The position numbers and the translations under genes were made by a program. 64,000 bases of DNA, taken from NCBI GenBank assembly GCA_964646755.1, contig CAZYIE010000011.1, positions 21,385 to 85,384 on the forward strand. The letters are read 5' to 3'. This DNA comes from MVRV01 sp964646755 (GTDB taxonomy: Bacteria > Desulfobacterota > Syntrophia > Syntrophales > Smithellaceae). The notes beneath the pieces were generated by a model. It was given only the letters and a program-made list of their open reading frames with translations. It did not search any database and had not been told where the DNA came from. Positions 35,604-43,537 of the stretch are shown in pieces (the stretch's first letter is position 1; each line of letters begins with the position of its first letter).

Positions 35604-37613
35604 ATGGGACAGATTTTTGCCTGTGAAAATCAGGATGGTATAGCCGTGGTAAGGTTTGATGTACCCGGCGAACAGATGAATACATGGACAGAAGGAGCCA
35701 TTGCGGATTTTAACACTATGCTGGCATTCCTGGAAAAAGAGAAAAGCGCTTATAAAGGGGTGATCTTCATATCCGGCAAAGCTTCTAATTTTCATGCCGG
35801 CGCCAATCTCAATATGTTGGGATCGGAGAAGAATCTCGACGACTTCCGTAAAGGGTGCGATGAGTTCAACGGCATGTTTGTCCGTCTGGAGAATCTCGGG
35901 ATTCCTACAGTGGCCGCCATTAATGGCCCCTGCATGGGTGGAGGTTACGAATTTGCCCTGACGATGATGGCACGGATGGCGACCGACAGCAAGCGAACTA
36001 CCATCGGCCTGCCCGAGTGTAACGTAGGAGTTATCCCCGGAGCGGGTGGCACGCAGCGTCTTCCCCGCCTGATCGGTTATCCTGCTCTGGATTTTATTCC
36101 CCGAGGCGCGGTACTTCCGGCGGCCAAGGCAATGGAAGCAGGCATGATCGACCGGGTCATCCCGGAGGCGGACGATCTGCTGGCGAAAGCGAAAGAATTT
36201 TTATTGGAAATAGTTGCCGGTACGGCCGGATTAAAGCGGGCGAAACCGGATCTTTCCTCTCTGGATGCAGCCCTGGAGGCGGCAAAGAAGAATGTTCTGA
36301 AGGCGACGCGGGGCCGGGCAATTCCGGCGCCGATGCTGGCCCTCAAGGCCATGAGCGAAGGTTTGAAGGTGTCGATCGAACAGGGCCTGAAAATTGAAAC
36401 GGATTGTTTTATCGAAGCACTGAAAGCCCCTGAATCCAAGGGAACGATTAACACGTTCTTCCTGAAAACAATGTCCGACAAGCCGAAGGCAATGATACCC
36501 AAAGGCTTCGAACCCAAACCCATCCGGAAATTCGGTGTGCTCGGTTTCGGCACGATGGGGCGGGGGATCATTATCAACATCCTTATCCGTACCAAACTGC
36601 CGGTTGTCGTCAAGGATGTTCCCGAGGCACTGGAGCCGGGAATGGCATTCATCCGCGGTATTCTTGAGGGCATGGCGGCAAAGAAGCGGCTGAAGGACCC
36701 TGTCGAAAGCCTGATGGCCCTGGTGAAACCTGTGGCAGAATGGACGGATGATTTCAAAGATGTCGACGTGGTCATCGAAGCCGTTTTCGAAGATCCCGCC
36801 ATCAAGGATAAGGTCTACAAGGAACTGTGCCAGGTTGTGGCGAAAGACTGTCTGCTCGCGACAAATACATCGAGTCTGCCGGTAGACAAGCTCGCGGGAA
36901 GCGTCCTGAATCCGGATCGTTTTATCGGCGCCCATTTCTTCTCTCCAGTCTGGATGATGGAACTCCTGGAGGTGATCCGTGGCAAAGAGACCAGCGAGGC
37001 CACGGTGAACAACATGCTGGCGGTCTGTGCAGCTCTAGGCAAGCGCCCGGTTGTCTGCAACGACAACCCCGGATTCGTGGTTAATGCGATGCTCTTCCCC
37101 TACTTTATCAAATCCTTTGAGCTCCTGGCGGAAGGTGTGGCGATGGAAAAGATCGATGCCGCCATGATGAAGTTCGGCCTGCCGGTGGGTCCCATCCGTC
37201 TGACCGACGAGGTTGGGATTGACGTATCCTATCTAGTCCTGACGAAATCTTTAGGAATGGTGCCGCCTGTGGCCCTGGAAAATATTTATAAGGCCGGTCG
37301 TTACGGACGCAACAAAAACGGCAAGGGATTTTATACTAAGGAAGGCGCCCCCGATCCGGAGGCTCTGCCCCTGGTTAACCCGGACAATAAACAAAAGGAA
37401 TATTCTGTAGCCGAGCTGCAGGAAATGCTCTTTACCCCCTTTGTCCAAACCGGATATGAGCTCTTGCAAAAGAAGGTAGTTAGTGATCCCCGGTCGATCG
37501 ATATCGGCGCCATTTGGGGAGTCGGCTTCCCCTCGGACAAGGGAGGTCCGATGAAATGGGCCGATCTTATCGGTTTGAGTGAGAAGCTTTATGGAAAGAA
37601 ATTTTATAAATAA
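35604..37613 (+). CDS. enoyl-CoA hydratase/3-hydroxyacyl-CoA dehydrogenase, FadB/FadJ order
   Basis: A 669-residue bifunctional enzyme. The N-terminal crotonase domain (about 1-190) has FHAGANLNML and both active-site glutamates (GGGYEFAL and GLPECNVGVIPGAGGTQ). The dehydrogenase part starts at about residue 308 with KFGVLGFGTMGRG and carries the catalytic histidine in GAHFFSPVWMMELLEV. It ends with a second dehydrogenase lobe and lacks any thiolase. It performs hydration and NAD-dependent oxidation in beta-oxidation. The domain order is opposite to that of the paralogue at 15499. Confidence 0.92.
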   Translation: MGQIFACENQDGIAVVRFDVPGEQMNTWTEGAIADFNTMLAFLEKEKSAYKGVIFISGKASNFHAGANLNMLGSEKNLDDFRKGCDEFNGMFVRLENLGIPTVAAINGPCMGGGYEFALTMMARMATDSKRTTIGLPECNVGVIPGAGGTQRLPRLIGYPALDFIPRGAVLPAAKAMEAGMIDRVIPEADDLLAKAKEFLLEIVAGTAGLKRAKPDLSSLDAALEAAKKNVLKATRGRAIPAPMLALKAMSEGLKVSIEQGLKIETDCFIEALKAPESKGTINTFFLKTMSDKPKAMIPKGFEPKPIRKFGVLGFGTMGRGIIINILIRTKLPVVVKDVPEALEPGMAFIRGILEGMAAKKRLKDPVESLMALVKPVAEWTDDFKDVDVVIEAVFEDPAIKDKVYKELCQVVAKDCLLATNTSSLPVDKLAGSVLNPDRFIGAHFFSPVWMMELLEVIRGKETSEATVNNMLAVCAALGKRPVVCNDNPGFVVNAMLFPYFIKSFELLAEGVAMEKIDAAMMKFGLPVGPIRLTDEVGIDVSYLVLTKSLGMVPPVALENIYKAGRYGRNKNGKGFYTKEGAPDPEALPLVNPDNKQKEYSVAELQEMLFTPFVQTGYELLQKKVVSDPRSIDIGAIWGVGFPSDKGGPMKWADLIGLSEKLYGKKFYK

Positions 37614-37696
37614 TAACTGAATCGTCAGCCGCCGGATCGCCCGCTTATTTTTAGAAACGAACGATCCGGATGACCGGCGAAAAGAGGAGGACTATT

Positions 37697-39280
37697 ATGA
37701 CAACAATGTTTCACGGTATCAGCTGTGCCGATTTGTACGACCGATCGGTCGCGGCATTCCGGCAGAATACCGCCATTCTTTTCAATGACGAAAAATATAC
37801 CTACGATGACCTGCAGAAGAACGCCTACTCGCTGGCGAACGCCATGCACAAGCTGGGGCTCAAGAAGGGAGATCGGGTTGGTTTTCTTATGGCCAACTGC
37901 CCGGAATACATTTTCGCGGAGTACGCTCTGGGCAAACTGGGGATGGTTCGCATTCCGCTGGCCGTACTGCTCAATTCCAAAGATCATATTTACATGCTGA
38001 ACCAGTCCGAATGCAAAGTGCTGATCTACCATGAGAAGATGGCAGCCCGGGTACAGGAGATGATTCCTTCACTCGAGACGGTCAAGCATTTCATTTGCGT
38101 GGCTAAGGATTCGGCGAAAGTTCCGGCCGGACATGAGCACATGCAGAGCCTTATCGCCAAAAATCTGCCGGAAGTGCCCAAGGTCGAGCATGATTGCGAA
38201 GATCTGGTCGGTATTTTTTATACCGGCGGTACTACGGGCCTTCCCAAAGGTGTGATGCTGACCCAGAATACCTGGGTGGGAACATTCATCAGCGAGATGC
38301 TGCACCTTGGTTTGGATTGGGATGAAACATTTGCCTTTGCCACGCCTTTGACCCATGCGGGCGGTTGTTTGATCCTGCCGGTTCTGCTGAAACGGGGAAT
38401 CTGCGAGATCCATGACCATTTTGATCCGAAGATATTTCTGGAGCGGGTGGAGAAGGTAAAGATAACGTCTACATTCATTGTGCCTACGATGATCTATGTT
38501 CTTCTGGACCATCCGGACCTCAAAAAATACGATCTGTCGAGTCTGCGCAACGTAATTTATGGTGCATCCGCCATTGCTCCGGCCCGCCTGAAGCAGGCAG
38601 TAGATACTCTGGGTCCGATATTCACCCAGCTTTTCGGCCAAACAGAAACTCCCATGATGATCAGTGCCCTGTCCCGCCAGGAACATGTCATTGCGGATCC
38701 GGAAAAACGGATGAAGATTTACACATCCTGCGGCAGGCCCGTGATGTCAGCCGACGTGCGCATTATCGGTGAAGACGGCAAAGAAGTTCCTCAGGGAGAA
38801 TCTGGCGATATCGTCTGCCGGACAATAAACATGATGTCCGGCTATCTCAAGAATCCGGAACAGACTGCGGAGACAATCCGGGACGGATTTTTGTGGACAG
38901 GAGATGTCGGCAAGTTCGATGAAGAAGGCTATCTCTACATCGTGGACCGTTCCAAGGACATGATCGTCAGTGGCGGCTTCAACATTTTCCCCCGGGAGAT
39001 TGAGGATACCCTCCATGAACATCCGGCGGTAAAGAGTGCCGCAGTTATTGGTGTGCCGCATGAAAAGTGGGGTGAACTGGTCAAAGCCATTGTGGTTTTG
39101 CACAAGGATAAGCCGGCCACTGAAGAAGAGTTGATCAATTTCGTGAAGTCGAAAAAGGGAAGTCTGGTTACCCCCAAGAGTGTCGAGTTCTGGGAGGAGA
39201 TTCCGCTCACGAATCTGGGAAAAATTGATAAGAAAAAGATCCGGGCACCCTTCTGGAAGGGCCATGATCGAAAAGTGTAA
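37697..39280 (+). CDS. AMP-forming acyl-CoA ligase (about 530-residue class)
   Basis: The ATG at 37697, after GAGGAGG, gives 527 residues; the ATG at 37670 lacks a ribosome site. Motifs are IFYTGGTTGLPKGVML, the QLFGQTETPM adenylate site, TGDVGKFDEEGYLYIVDRSKDMIVSGGFNIFPREIE and the C-terminal catalytic lysine region TNLGKIDKKKI. It is a shorter, different subfamily from the 600-residue synthetases of the transport modules. It lies inside the degradation cluster, so it may activate a pathway intermediate or a starting acid. Confidence 0.88.
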   Translation: MTTMFHGISCADLYDRSVAAFRQNTAILFNDEKYTYDDLQKNAYSLANAMHKLGLKKGDRVGFLMANCPEYIFAEYALGKLGMVRIPLAVLLNSKDHIYMLNQSECKVLIYHEKMAARVQEMIPSLETVKHFICVAKDSAKVPAGHEHMQSLIAKNLPEVPKVEHDCEDLVGIFYTGGTTGLPKGVMLTQNTWVGTFISEMLHLGLDWDETFAFATPLTHAGGCLILPVLLKRGICEIHDHFDPKIFLERVEKVKITSTFIVPTMIYVLLDHPDLKKYDLSSLRNVIYGASAIAPARLKQAVDTLGPIFTQLFGQTETPMMISALSRQEHVIADPEKRMKIYTSCGRPVMSADVRIIGEDGKEVPQGESGDIVCRTINMMSGYLKNPEQTAETIRDGFLWTGDVGKFDEEGYLYIVDRSKDMIVSGGFNIFPREIEDTLHEHPAVKSAAVIGVPHEKWGELVKAIVVLHKDKPATEEELINFVKSKKGSLVTPKSVEFWEEIPLTNLGKIDKKKIRAPFWKGHDRKV

Positions 39281-39304
39281 ATAATTGTCCTTGCGGGGAT
39301 ATGG

Positions 39305-39336
39305 GGGTAGGCAGACCGGTAAAGGTCTGCCTACCC
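39305..39336 (+). repeat. perfect 13-bp stem palindrome (REP-like)
   Basis: GGGTAGGCAGACC (39305-39317), loop GGTAAA, then GGTCTGCCTACCC (39324-39336). There is no T-run. The form is that of dispersed extragenic palindromes and it sits in a 90-base gap between two genes. Confidence 0.7.
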
Positions 39337-39370
39337 TAAACTCAGAATGTAAAGAGAAAAGGAATAAAAA

Positions 39371-40513
39371 ATGGATTTCGCACTGACTGAAGAACAGGGA
39401 TTTGTTAAAGATACGATACAGAAGTTTGTGGCGAAAGAGTGTGAGCGGGAAGCCATCAAAAAAATGGATGAAGAAGGGATATTCCCCGGAAAACTCTTTG
39501 GCAATGTGGCCGATATTGGTCTTTGCGCGTTAACCGTTCCCGAAGCCTATGGCGGCGGTGGACCCAATACCTTGGGGGCGGTTATCGTGACCGCCGAACT
39601 TGCGGCCATTTATCCCGCATTGGCCGGAGCTTTTGCCACCCAGAGTTTTTGCGGGGGCAAGGTTATTGCCGATGTAGGGACCGAGGCGCAGAAAAACAAA
39701 TATCTTCCCGGTGTGATTGATGGATCAGCACTGATTACGCTAGCCCTGATGGAACCGGGGCAGGGTTATGAGGAAACGGGCAATATGACGATAGCCCGGC
39801 CGGAAGGTGAACAGTTTGTTCTCAACGGAACAAAAACGTTTGTGCGCCTGGCCGATCGGGCCGCTTTTATGATTACACGCGTTGCGATAGCGAGCACCGA
39901 AGGTGTCCCGGCTTTTCTGATTGTCGATATGAAGAGCCCCGGGATCGTTGTCCGTCCGCTTGCGCAGGTCGGATTTCACGGCATGAGCCTTTGTGAGGTG
40001 TCGCTGAACTCCGTTACTGTTGGGGCAAGTGAGCGTCTCGGTGGTGATGCCGACGCAGCAGCTGAGCAAAAGAAATTTGAACGGATCATGAGCGCCGAAC
40101 ATCTGGCTGTCGCAGCCTGCGGGATGGGACTGGCGAAGGGCGCTTATGAATATGCGCTCAATTATGCCAAGGAGCGCTCACAGTTCGGCCGGCCGATTAT
40201 CAAGTTTGGCGCCATCCAGGAAATTCTGGTGGATATGGCCCAACACGTACGCGTAGCGGAGCTGATGACTTGTCAGGCTGCATCTCTTGCTGATCAAGGG
40301 AAGGATTGTCTGGCTGAAATTATTCAGGCGCGGCTGGTGGCAACCCAAGCGGCGCGCAAGGCATCACTGCATTGTGTGCAGATTTTCGGTGGCTATGGTT
40401 ATGCTATGGAATACGATGCTCAACGTTATTTGCGGGATGCCATGGTAGTGCTCAGCGGAGGCGGAACCAAGCAGACCTTAAGCAACACGCTGGCGTCACT
40501 CTGGAATTATTGA
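39371..40513 (+). CDS. acyl-CoA dehydrogenase with IVD-like catalytic base (second copy)
   Basis: A 380-residue acyl-CoA dehydrogenase. The C-terminal glutamate is replaced by glycine (Gly364 in SGGGTKQT), and Glu243 in SAEHLAVAA sits at the helix-G position. The FAD loop is less typical (ALMEPGQGYEETGNM). This class is found on branched, cyclic or aromatic-side-chain acyl-CoA substrates. It is the last gene of the degradation cluster and is followed by an A/T-rich palindrome. Confidence 0.85.
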   Translation: MDFALTEEQGFVKDTIQKFVAKECEREAIKKMDEEGIFPGKLFGNVADIGLCALTVPEAYGGGGPNTLGAVIVTAELAAIYPALAGAFATQSFCGGKVIADVGTEAQKNKYLPGVIDGSALITLALMEPGQGYEETGNMTIARPEGEQFVLNGTKTFVRLADRAAFMITRVAIASTEGVPAFLIVDMKSPGIVVRPLAQVGFHGMSLCEVSLNSVTVGASERLGGDADAAAEQKKFERIMSAEHLAVAACGMGLAKGAYEYALNYAKERSQFGRPIIKFGAIQEILVDMAQHVRVAELMTCQAASLADQGKDCLAEIIQARLVATQAARKASLHCVQIFGGYGYAMEYDAQRYLRDAMVVLSGGGTKQTLSNTLASLWNY

Positions 40514-40528
40514 ATCAACGTTCTTTGA

Positions 40529-40550
40529 AAAAGAAAAAGCTTTTTCTTTT
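40529..40550. terminator. A/T-rich palindromic terminator
   Basis: A perfect palindrome (arms AAAAGAAAAAG and CTTTTTCTTTT), 16 bases after the acyl-CoA dehydrogenase stop. It is a weak but plausible terminator of the degradation cluster. Confidence 0.45.
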
Positions 40551-40741
40551 ATGGGATGATTTACCATCCATTCCCATAACGCATATGTAATAGTATCAGT
40601 ATCAACTTAATTGCAAATTGAAATCAGAGGTGGCGGCCTTATTGGGGTTGCCGTAAGCAGTTCCGTTTTTTCTGATGAATAAGATCGTAGGCAAGGGGGG
40701 CGAATATCCGAAAAGGGGGTGTTTTGCCTTGTCAAGGGTGG

Positions 40742-40776
40742 GGAGAGTTTGAACTCTCCTCTATGTAAGCTATGAT
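40742..40776 (+). promoter_or_regulatory. promoter with overlapping operator-like palindrome for module C
   Basis: TTGAAC (40749-40754) and TATGAT (40771-40776) are 16 bases apart. The perfect palindrome GGAGAGTT-TG-AACTCTCC (40742-40759) covers the -35 element, so a regulator bound there could block RNA polymerase. The gene starts 24 bases downstream of the -10 box. Confidence 0.6.
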
Positions 40777-40800
40777 ACTTTATTATTGAGGAGGCGACGT

Positions 40801-41994
40801 ATGAGAAAGGGTTTGTTTTGGATACTGTTGGTGATTACGTGCATGTCCCTGCCGGTTGCTGCAATGGCGGCCGACACTCCGGGTGTGACCAAAGACGAGG
40901 TCGTAATCGGTATGACCTGTCCCATGTCCGGACCGGCAGCCCTGTGGAGCGCTATGGCGCTCGGCAATTCAGCCTGGGCCAAACATATTAATGATCAGGG
41001 CGGCATTCACGGACGCAAAATCAAGTTTGTGGTTAAAGATGACGGGTACAACCCGAGTCGGGCACTAGCCAATCTTACGGAAATGAAGAACGACGTCCTC
41101 GCGTTCGGATGCGTGATTGGATCGGCTACGGCCAATGCCAGCAAGGATTTTCTCTTAACGAGCAAGGTGCCGGTAGTGCATGTCCACGCCAACCCCCGCA
41201 TCTGGTTAGCGACACCAACCGCCGAGCGGCGGCACATTTTTATCGCCTATCCTGACTACATCGACGAGGCCGAAGCTGTTACAAACTATGCCGTCACCAA
41301 GCTGGGGATTAAGACCATCGCCCTGTTCGGCCAGAACGACGATTGGGGAAAATCAGCCGAGATCGGCATTCAGAAAGCTATCAAGAAACTGGGCAATAAA
41401 GGAAAATTTGCCGGCTTCATAACCTTTGAGCCGACAGACCGTGCTGTGGGTGGCCATGCCCTGAAACTCAAGGAACTGGGCGCCGATGCCGTAATTATCT
41501 ACGGACCGCCGACTCAGGCGGCACTAATCATTAAAGAAATGTCCAAGATCGGTTATAAACCAAAGATTTTCACCGCCAATCCACTGGGCGATCCCCTGAT
41601 GTACAAGATAGCCGGCCCATTGTGGGAAGGTGCTTATCCCGCTGCTTCTGGTAATGTTTCGATGCCCGGGATAGAGCCACAGGCCGATAAGATCGTCGAA
41701 ATTCTTCTGAAGTACGAACCGGCTTTAAAGGGGCGGGAATTTCTCGCTGTGACCGGCGCCACGACGATGATGCTGATAGCTGAAGGCTTGAAAAAAGCCG
41801 GCCCGAACCTGACGCGCGATAGTTTCGTCAAGGCGATGGAGAGCATCAAAGATTTCAAATGTGAGGGGATGGGTGCTCCCATTACCTTCTCCGCCACTCA
41901 ACACCACGGACTGAATGCTATCCGGGTCTGTGAGGCGAAAGATGGAAAGCATGTGCCGATCAGCGGGTACATGATCTTTAAACCCCTATTTTAA
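40801..41994 (+). CDS. Liv-type ABC transporter substrate-binding protein (module C)
   Basis: The ATG at 40801, after GAGGAGG, gives 397 residues with a signal peptide ending near VAAMAADTPG. The Peripla_BP_6 pattern is VVIGMTCPMSGPAALWS, INDQGGIHGRKIKF and TIALFGQNDDWGKSAEIG. It opens module C downstream of its own promoter and is followed by livG after 15 bases. It lacks the strong stem-loop that separates binding-protein and ATPase genes in module A. Confidence 0.9.
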   Translation: MRKGLFWILLVITCMSLPVAAMAADTPGVTKDEVVIGMTCPMSGPAALWSAMALGNSAWAKHINDQGGIHGRKIKFVVKDDGYNPSRALANLTEMKNDVLAFGCVIGSATANASKDFLLTSKVPVVHVHANPRIWLATPTAERRHIFIAYPDYIDEAEAVTNYAVTKLGIKTIALFGQNDDWGKSAEIGIQKAIKKLGNKGKFAGFITFEPTDRAVGGHALKLKELGADAVIIYGPPTQAALIIKEMSKIGYKPKIFTANPLGDPLMYKIAGPLWEGAYPAASGNVSMPGIEPQADKIVEILLKYEPALKGREFLAVTGATTMMLIAEGLKKAGPNLTRDSFVKAMESIKDFKCEGMGAPITFSATQHHGLNAIRVCEAKDGKHVPISGYMIFKPLF

Positions 41995-42009
41995 GGTGAT
42001 TTGAAGAAA

Positions 42010-42762
42010 ATGAGCTTATTGAAGGTAGATAAACTGACCGTTTCGTTCGGGGGTATCAAAGCCCTGACGGCAATTGATTTTGCAATGGAGGAAAAAGAAA
42101 TCCTCGCCATCATCGGTCCGAACGGGGCTGGTAAGACCACCCTCTTTAACTGTGTTTCGGGAGTTTATCATCCGACCAGTGGAGAGATTCTGTTTAACGG
42201 GGAGAGCCTTTTGGGGCTCTCCCCCGACAGAATTGCTAAGCGGGGGATCGGCAGAACATTTCAGAATATACGTCTTTTTAATAACATGTCTGTTCTCGAC
42301 AACCTCATGCTGGGCCGGCACATGAAATTCCAGCGGAACATCCTCCAGGCCTTTTTACGCATCCGGAAAGAAGAACTGGTTCACCGGGAGAAGGTTGAAG
42401 AAATTATCGATTTTCTCGATCTGGCGGCCTACCGGCAAGCCCGGGTCATCGATTGTCCTTATGGTGTACAGAAACGAGTGGAACTGGGGCGCGCCATTGT
42501 CATGGAACCAAAACTCCTGCTGCTGGATGAACCGGTGGCGGGGTTGACGGTTGAGGAAAAAAACCGCGTGGCCTATCTGGTAACGGAGATGCGGGGCCGG
42601 TTCGGCTTTGGCATCCTGCTCATCGAGCATGATTTGCGCATTGTTTCCCGCCTGGCCGATCGCCTGGTGGTTTTGAATTTTGGACAGAAATTAGCAGAAG
42701 GCAATCCTGCGGAGGTGCAGCGAAACCCCGAGGTGATTCGTGCCTATGTCGGTGAAGGATAA
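42010..42762 (+). CDS. LivG-type ABC transporter ATP-binding protein (module C)
   Basis: The ATG at 42010 gives 250 residues; a TTG at 42001 would add three but is too close to the AGGTGA site. Walker A is GPNGAGKTT, the signature CPYGVQKRVELGRAI (the usual LSYG is CPYG here), Walker B LLLLDEPVAGL and the switch LIEHD. It is separated from livF by a single base. Confidence 0.88.
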   Translation: MSLLKVDKLTVSFGGIKALTAIDFAMEEKEILAIIGPNGAGKTTLFNCVSGVYHPTSGEILFNGESLLGLSPDRIAKRGIGRTFQNIRLFNNMSVLDNLMLGRHMKFQRNILQAFLRIRKEELVHREKVEEIIDFLDLAAYRQARVIDCPYGVQKRVELGRAIVMEPKLLLLDEPVAGLTVEEKNRVAYLVTEMRGRFGFGILLIEHDLRIVSRLADRLVVLNFGQKLAEGNPAEVQRNPEVIRAYVGEG

Positions 42763-42763
42763 A

Positions 42764-43537
42764 ATGAGCCTTTTAAAAATAGCCAGTATTGAAACCCTTT
42801 ATTTCGATCGTATCTATGCCCTGCAAGGGATTTCCCTGGAAGTGCAGGAGAACGACATCTTCACCGTGCTGGGACCAAACGGGGCGGGGAAGACCACGCT
42901 CTTGAAGACTATTGCGGGGCTCCTCAAAGACCAGCCCAAAAAAGGAACCATCGAGTTTTGCGGTAAAAAGATCAGCGGTCTGTCTCCGGAAAAGATCGCT
43001 GCCATGGGCATTGTGTATGTGCCGGAGGATCGCGGACTTTTTAAGGAACTGACGGTTAAGGAAAATCTTGATCTGGGCTGTTGGGGTCGCCGGGACAAAG
43101 ACGTGAAGCACGACATAGACTTTATCTACGATCTCTTCCCTATTCTGAAGGAGCGAGGCGAACAGCAGGCGGAAACGCTTTCCGGTGGCGAGCAGCAGAT
43201 GCTGGCCGTGGGTAGGGCCATCCTGCGCCGTCCGAAGCTTCTCATGCTGGACGAACCGTCTCTGGGGTTGTCCCCCATTATGGCGCGTACTGTGTATGAT
43301 ACGCTCCGCAAAGTCAGTAAACGGAATATGACGATCCTCCTGGTCGAGCAGAATGCGAAAATGGCGCTGGACATCGCCAACTACGGATACATTATGGAGA
43401 CAGGTCGGATTGTTCTGAAAGGGACATCTGCCGAGCTCAAAGAGAATGCCGACGTGAAGGAACTTTATCTGGGAATGGAGCAGGAAGGGGCCTCCGACAA
43501 GGGGTACCGTTTTTATACGAAGCGGAGGAGATGGTAA
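42764..43537 (+). CDS. LivF-type ABC transporter ATP-binding protein with basic tail (module C)
   Basis: The ATG at 42764, five bases after GAAGGA, gives 257 residues; GTG 42740 and ATG 42746 are alternatives overlapping livG. Walker A is GPNGAGKTT, the signature LSGGEQQMLAVGRAI, Walker B LLMLDEPSLGL and the switch LVEQN. The C-terminal extension after LYLG ends KGYRFYTKRRRW, like the tails of the other two LivF proteins. Its stop immediately precedes the acyl-CoA synthetase ATG. Confidence 0.88.
   Translation: MSLLKIASIETLYFDRIYALQGISLEVQENDIFTVLGPNGAGKTTLLKTIAGLLKDQPKKGTIEFCGKKISGLSPEKIAAMGIVYVPEDRGLFKELTVKENLDLGCWGRRDKDVKHDIDFIYDLFPILKERGEQQAETLSGGEQQMLAVGRAILRRPKLLMLDEPSLGLSPIMARTVYDTLRKVSKRNMTILLVEQNAKMALDIANYGYIMETGRIVLKGTSAELKENADVKELYLGMEQEGASDKGYRFYTKRRRW

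Noticed and set aside
37738..37751. Palindrome CGACCGATCGGTCG resembling the TetR operator half-sites
   Set aside because: It lies inside the coding sequence of the 37697 ligase and has different spacing from the operator at 63182.
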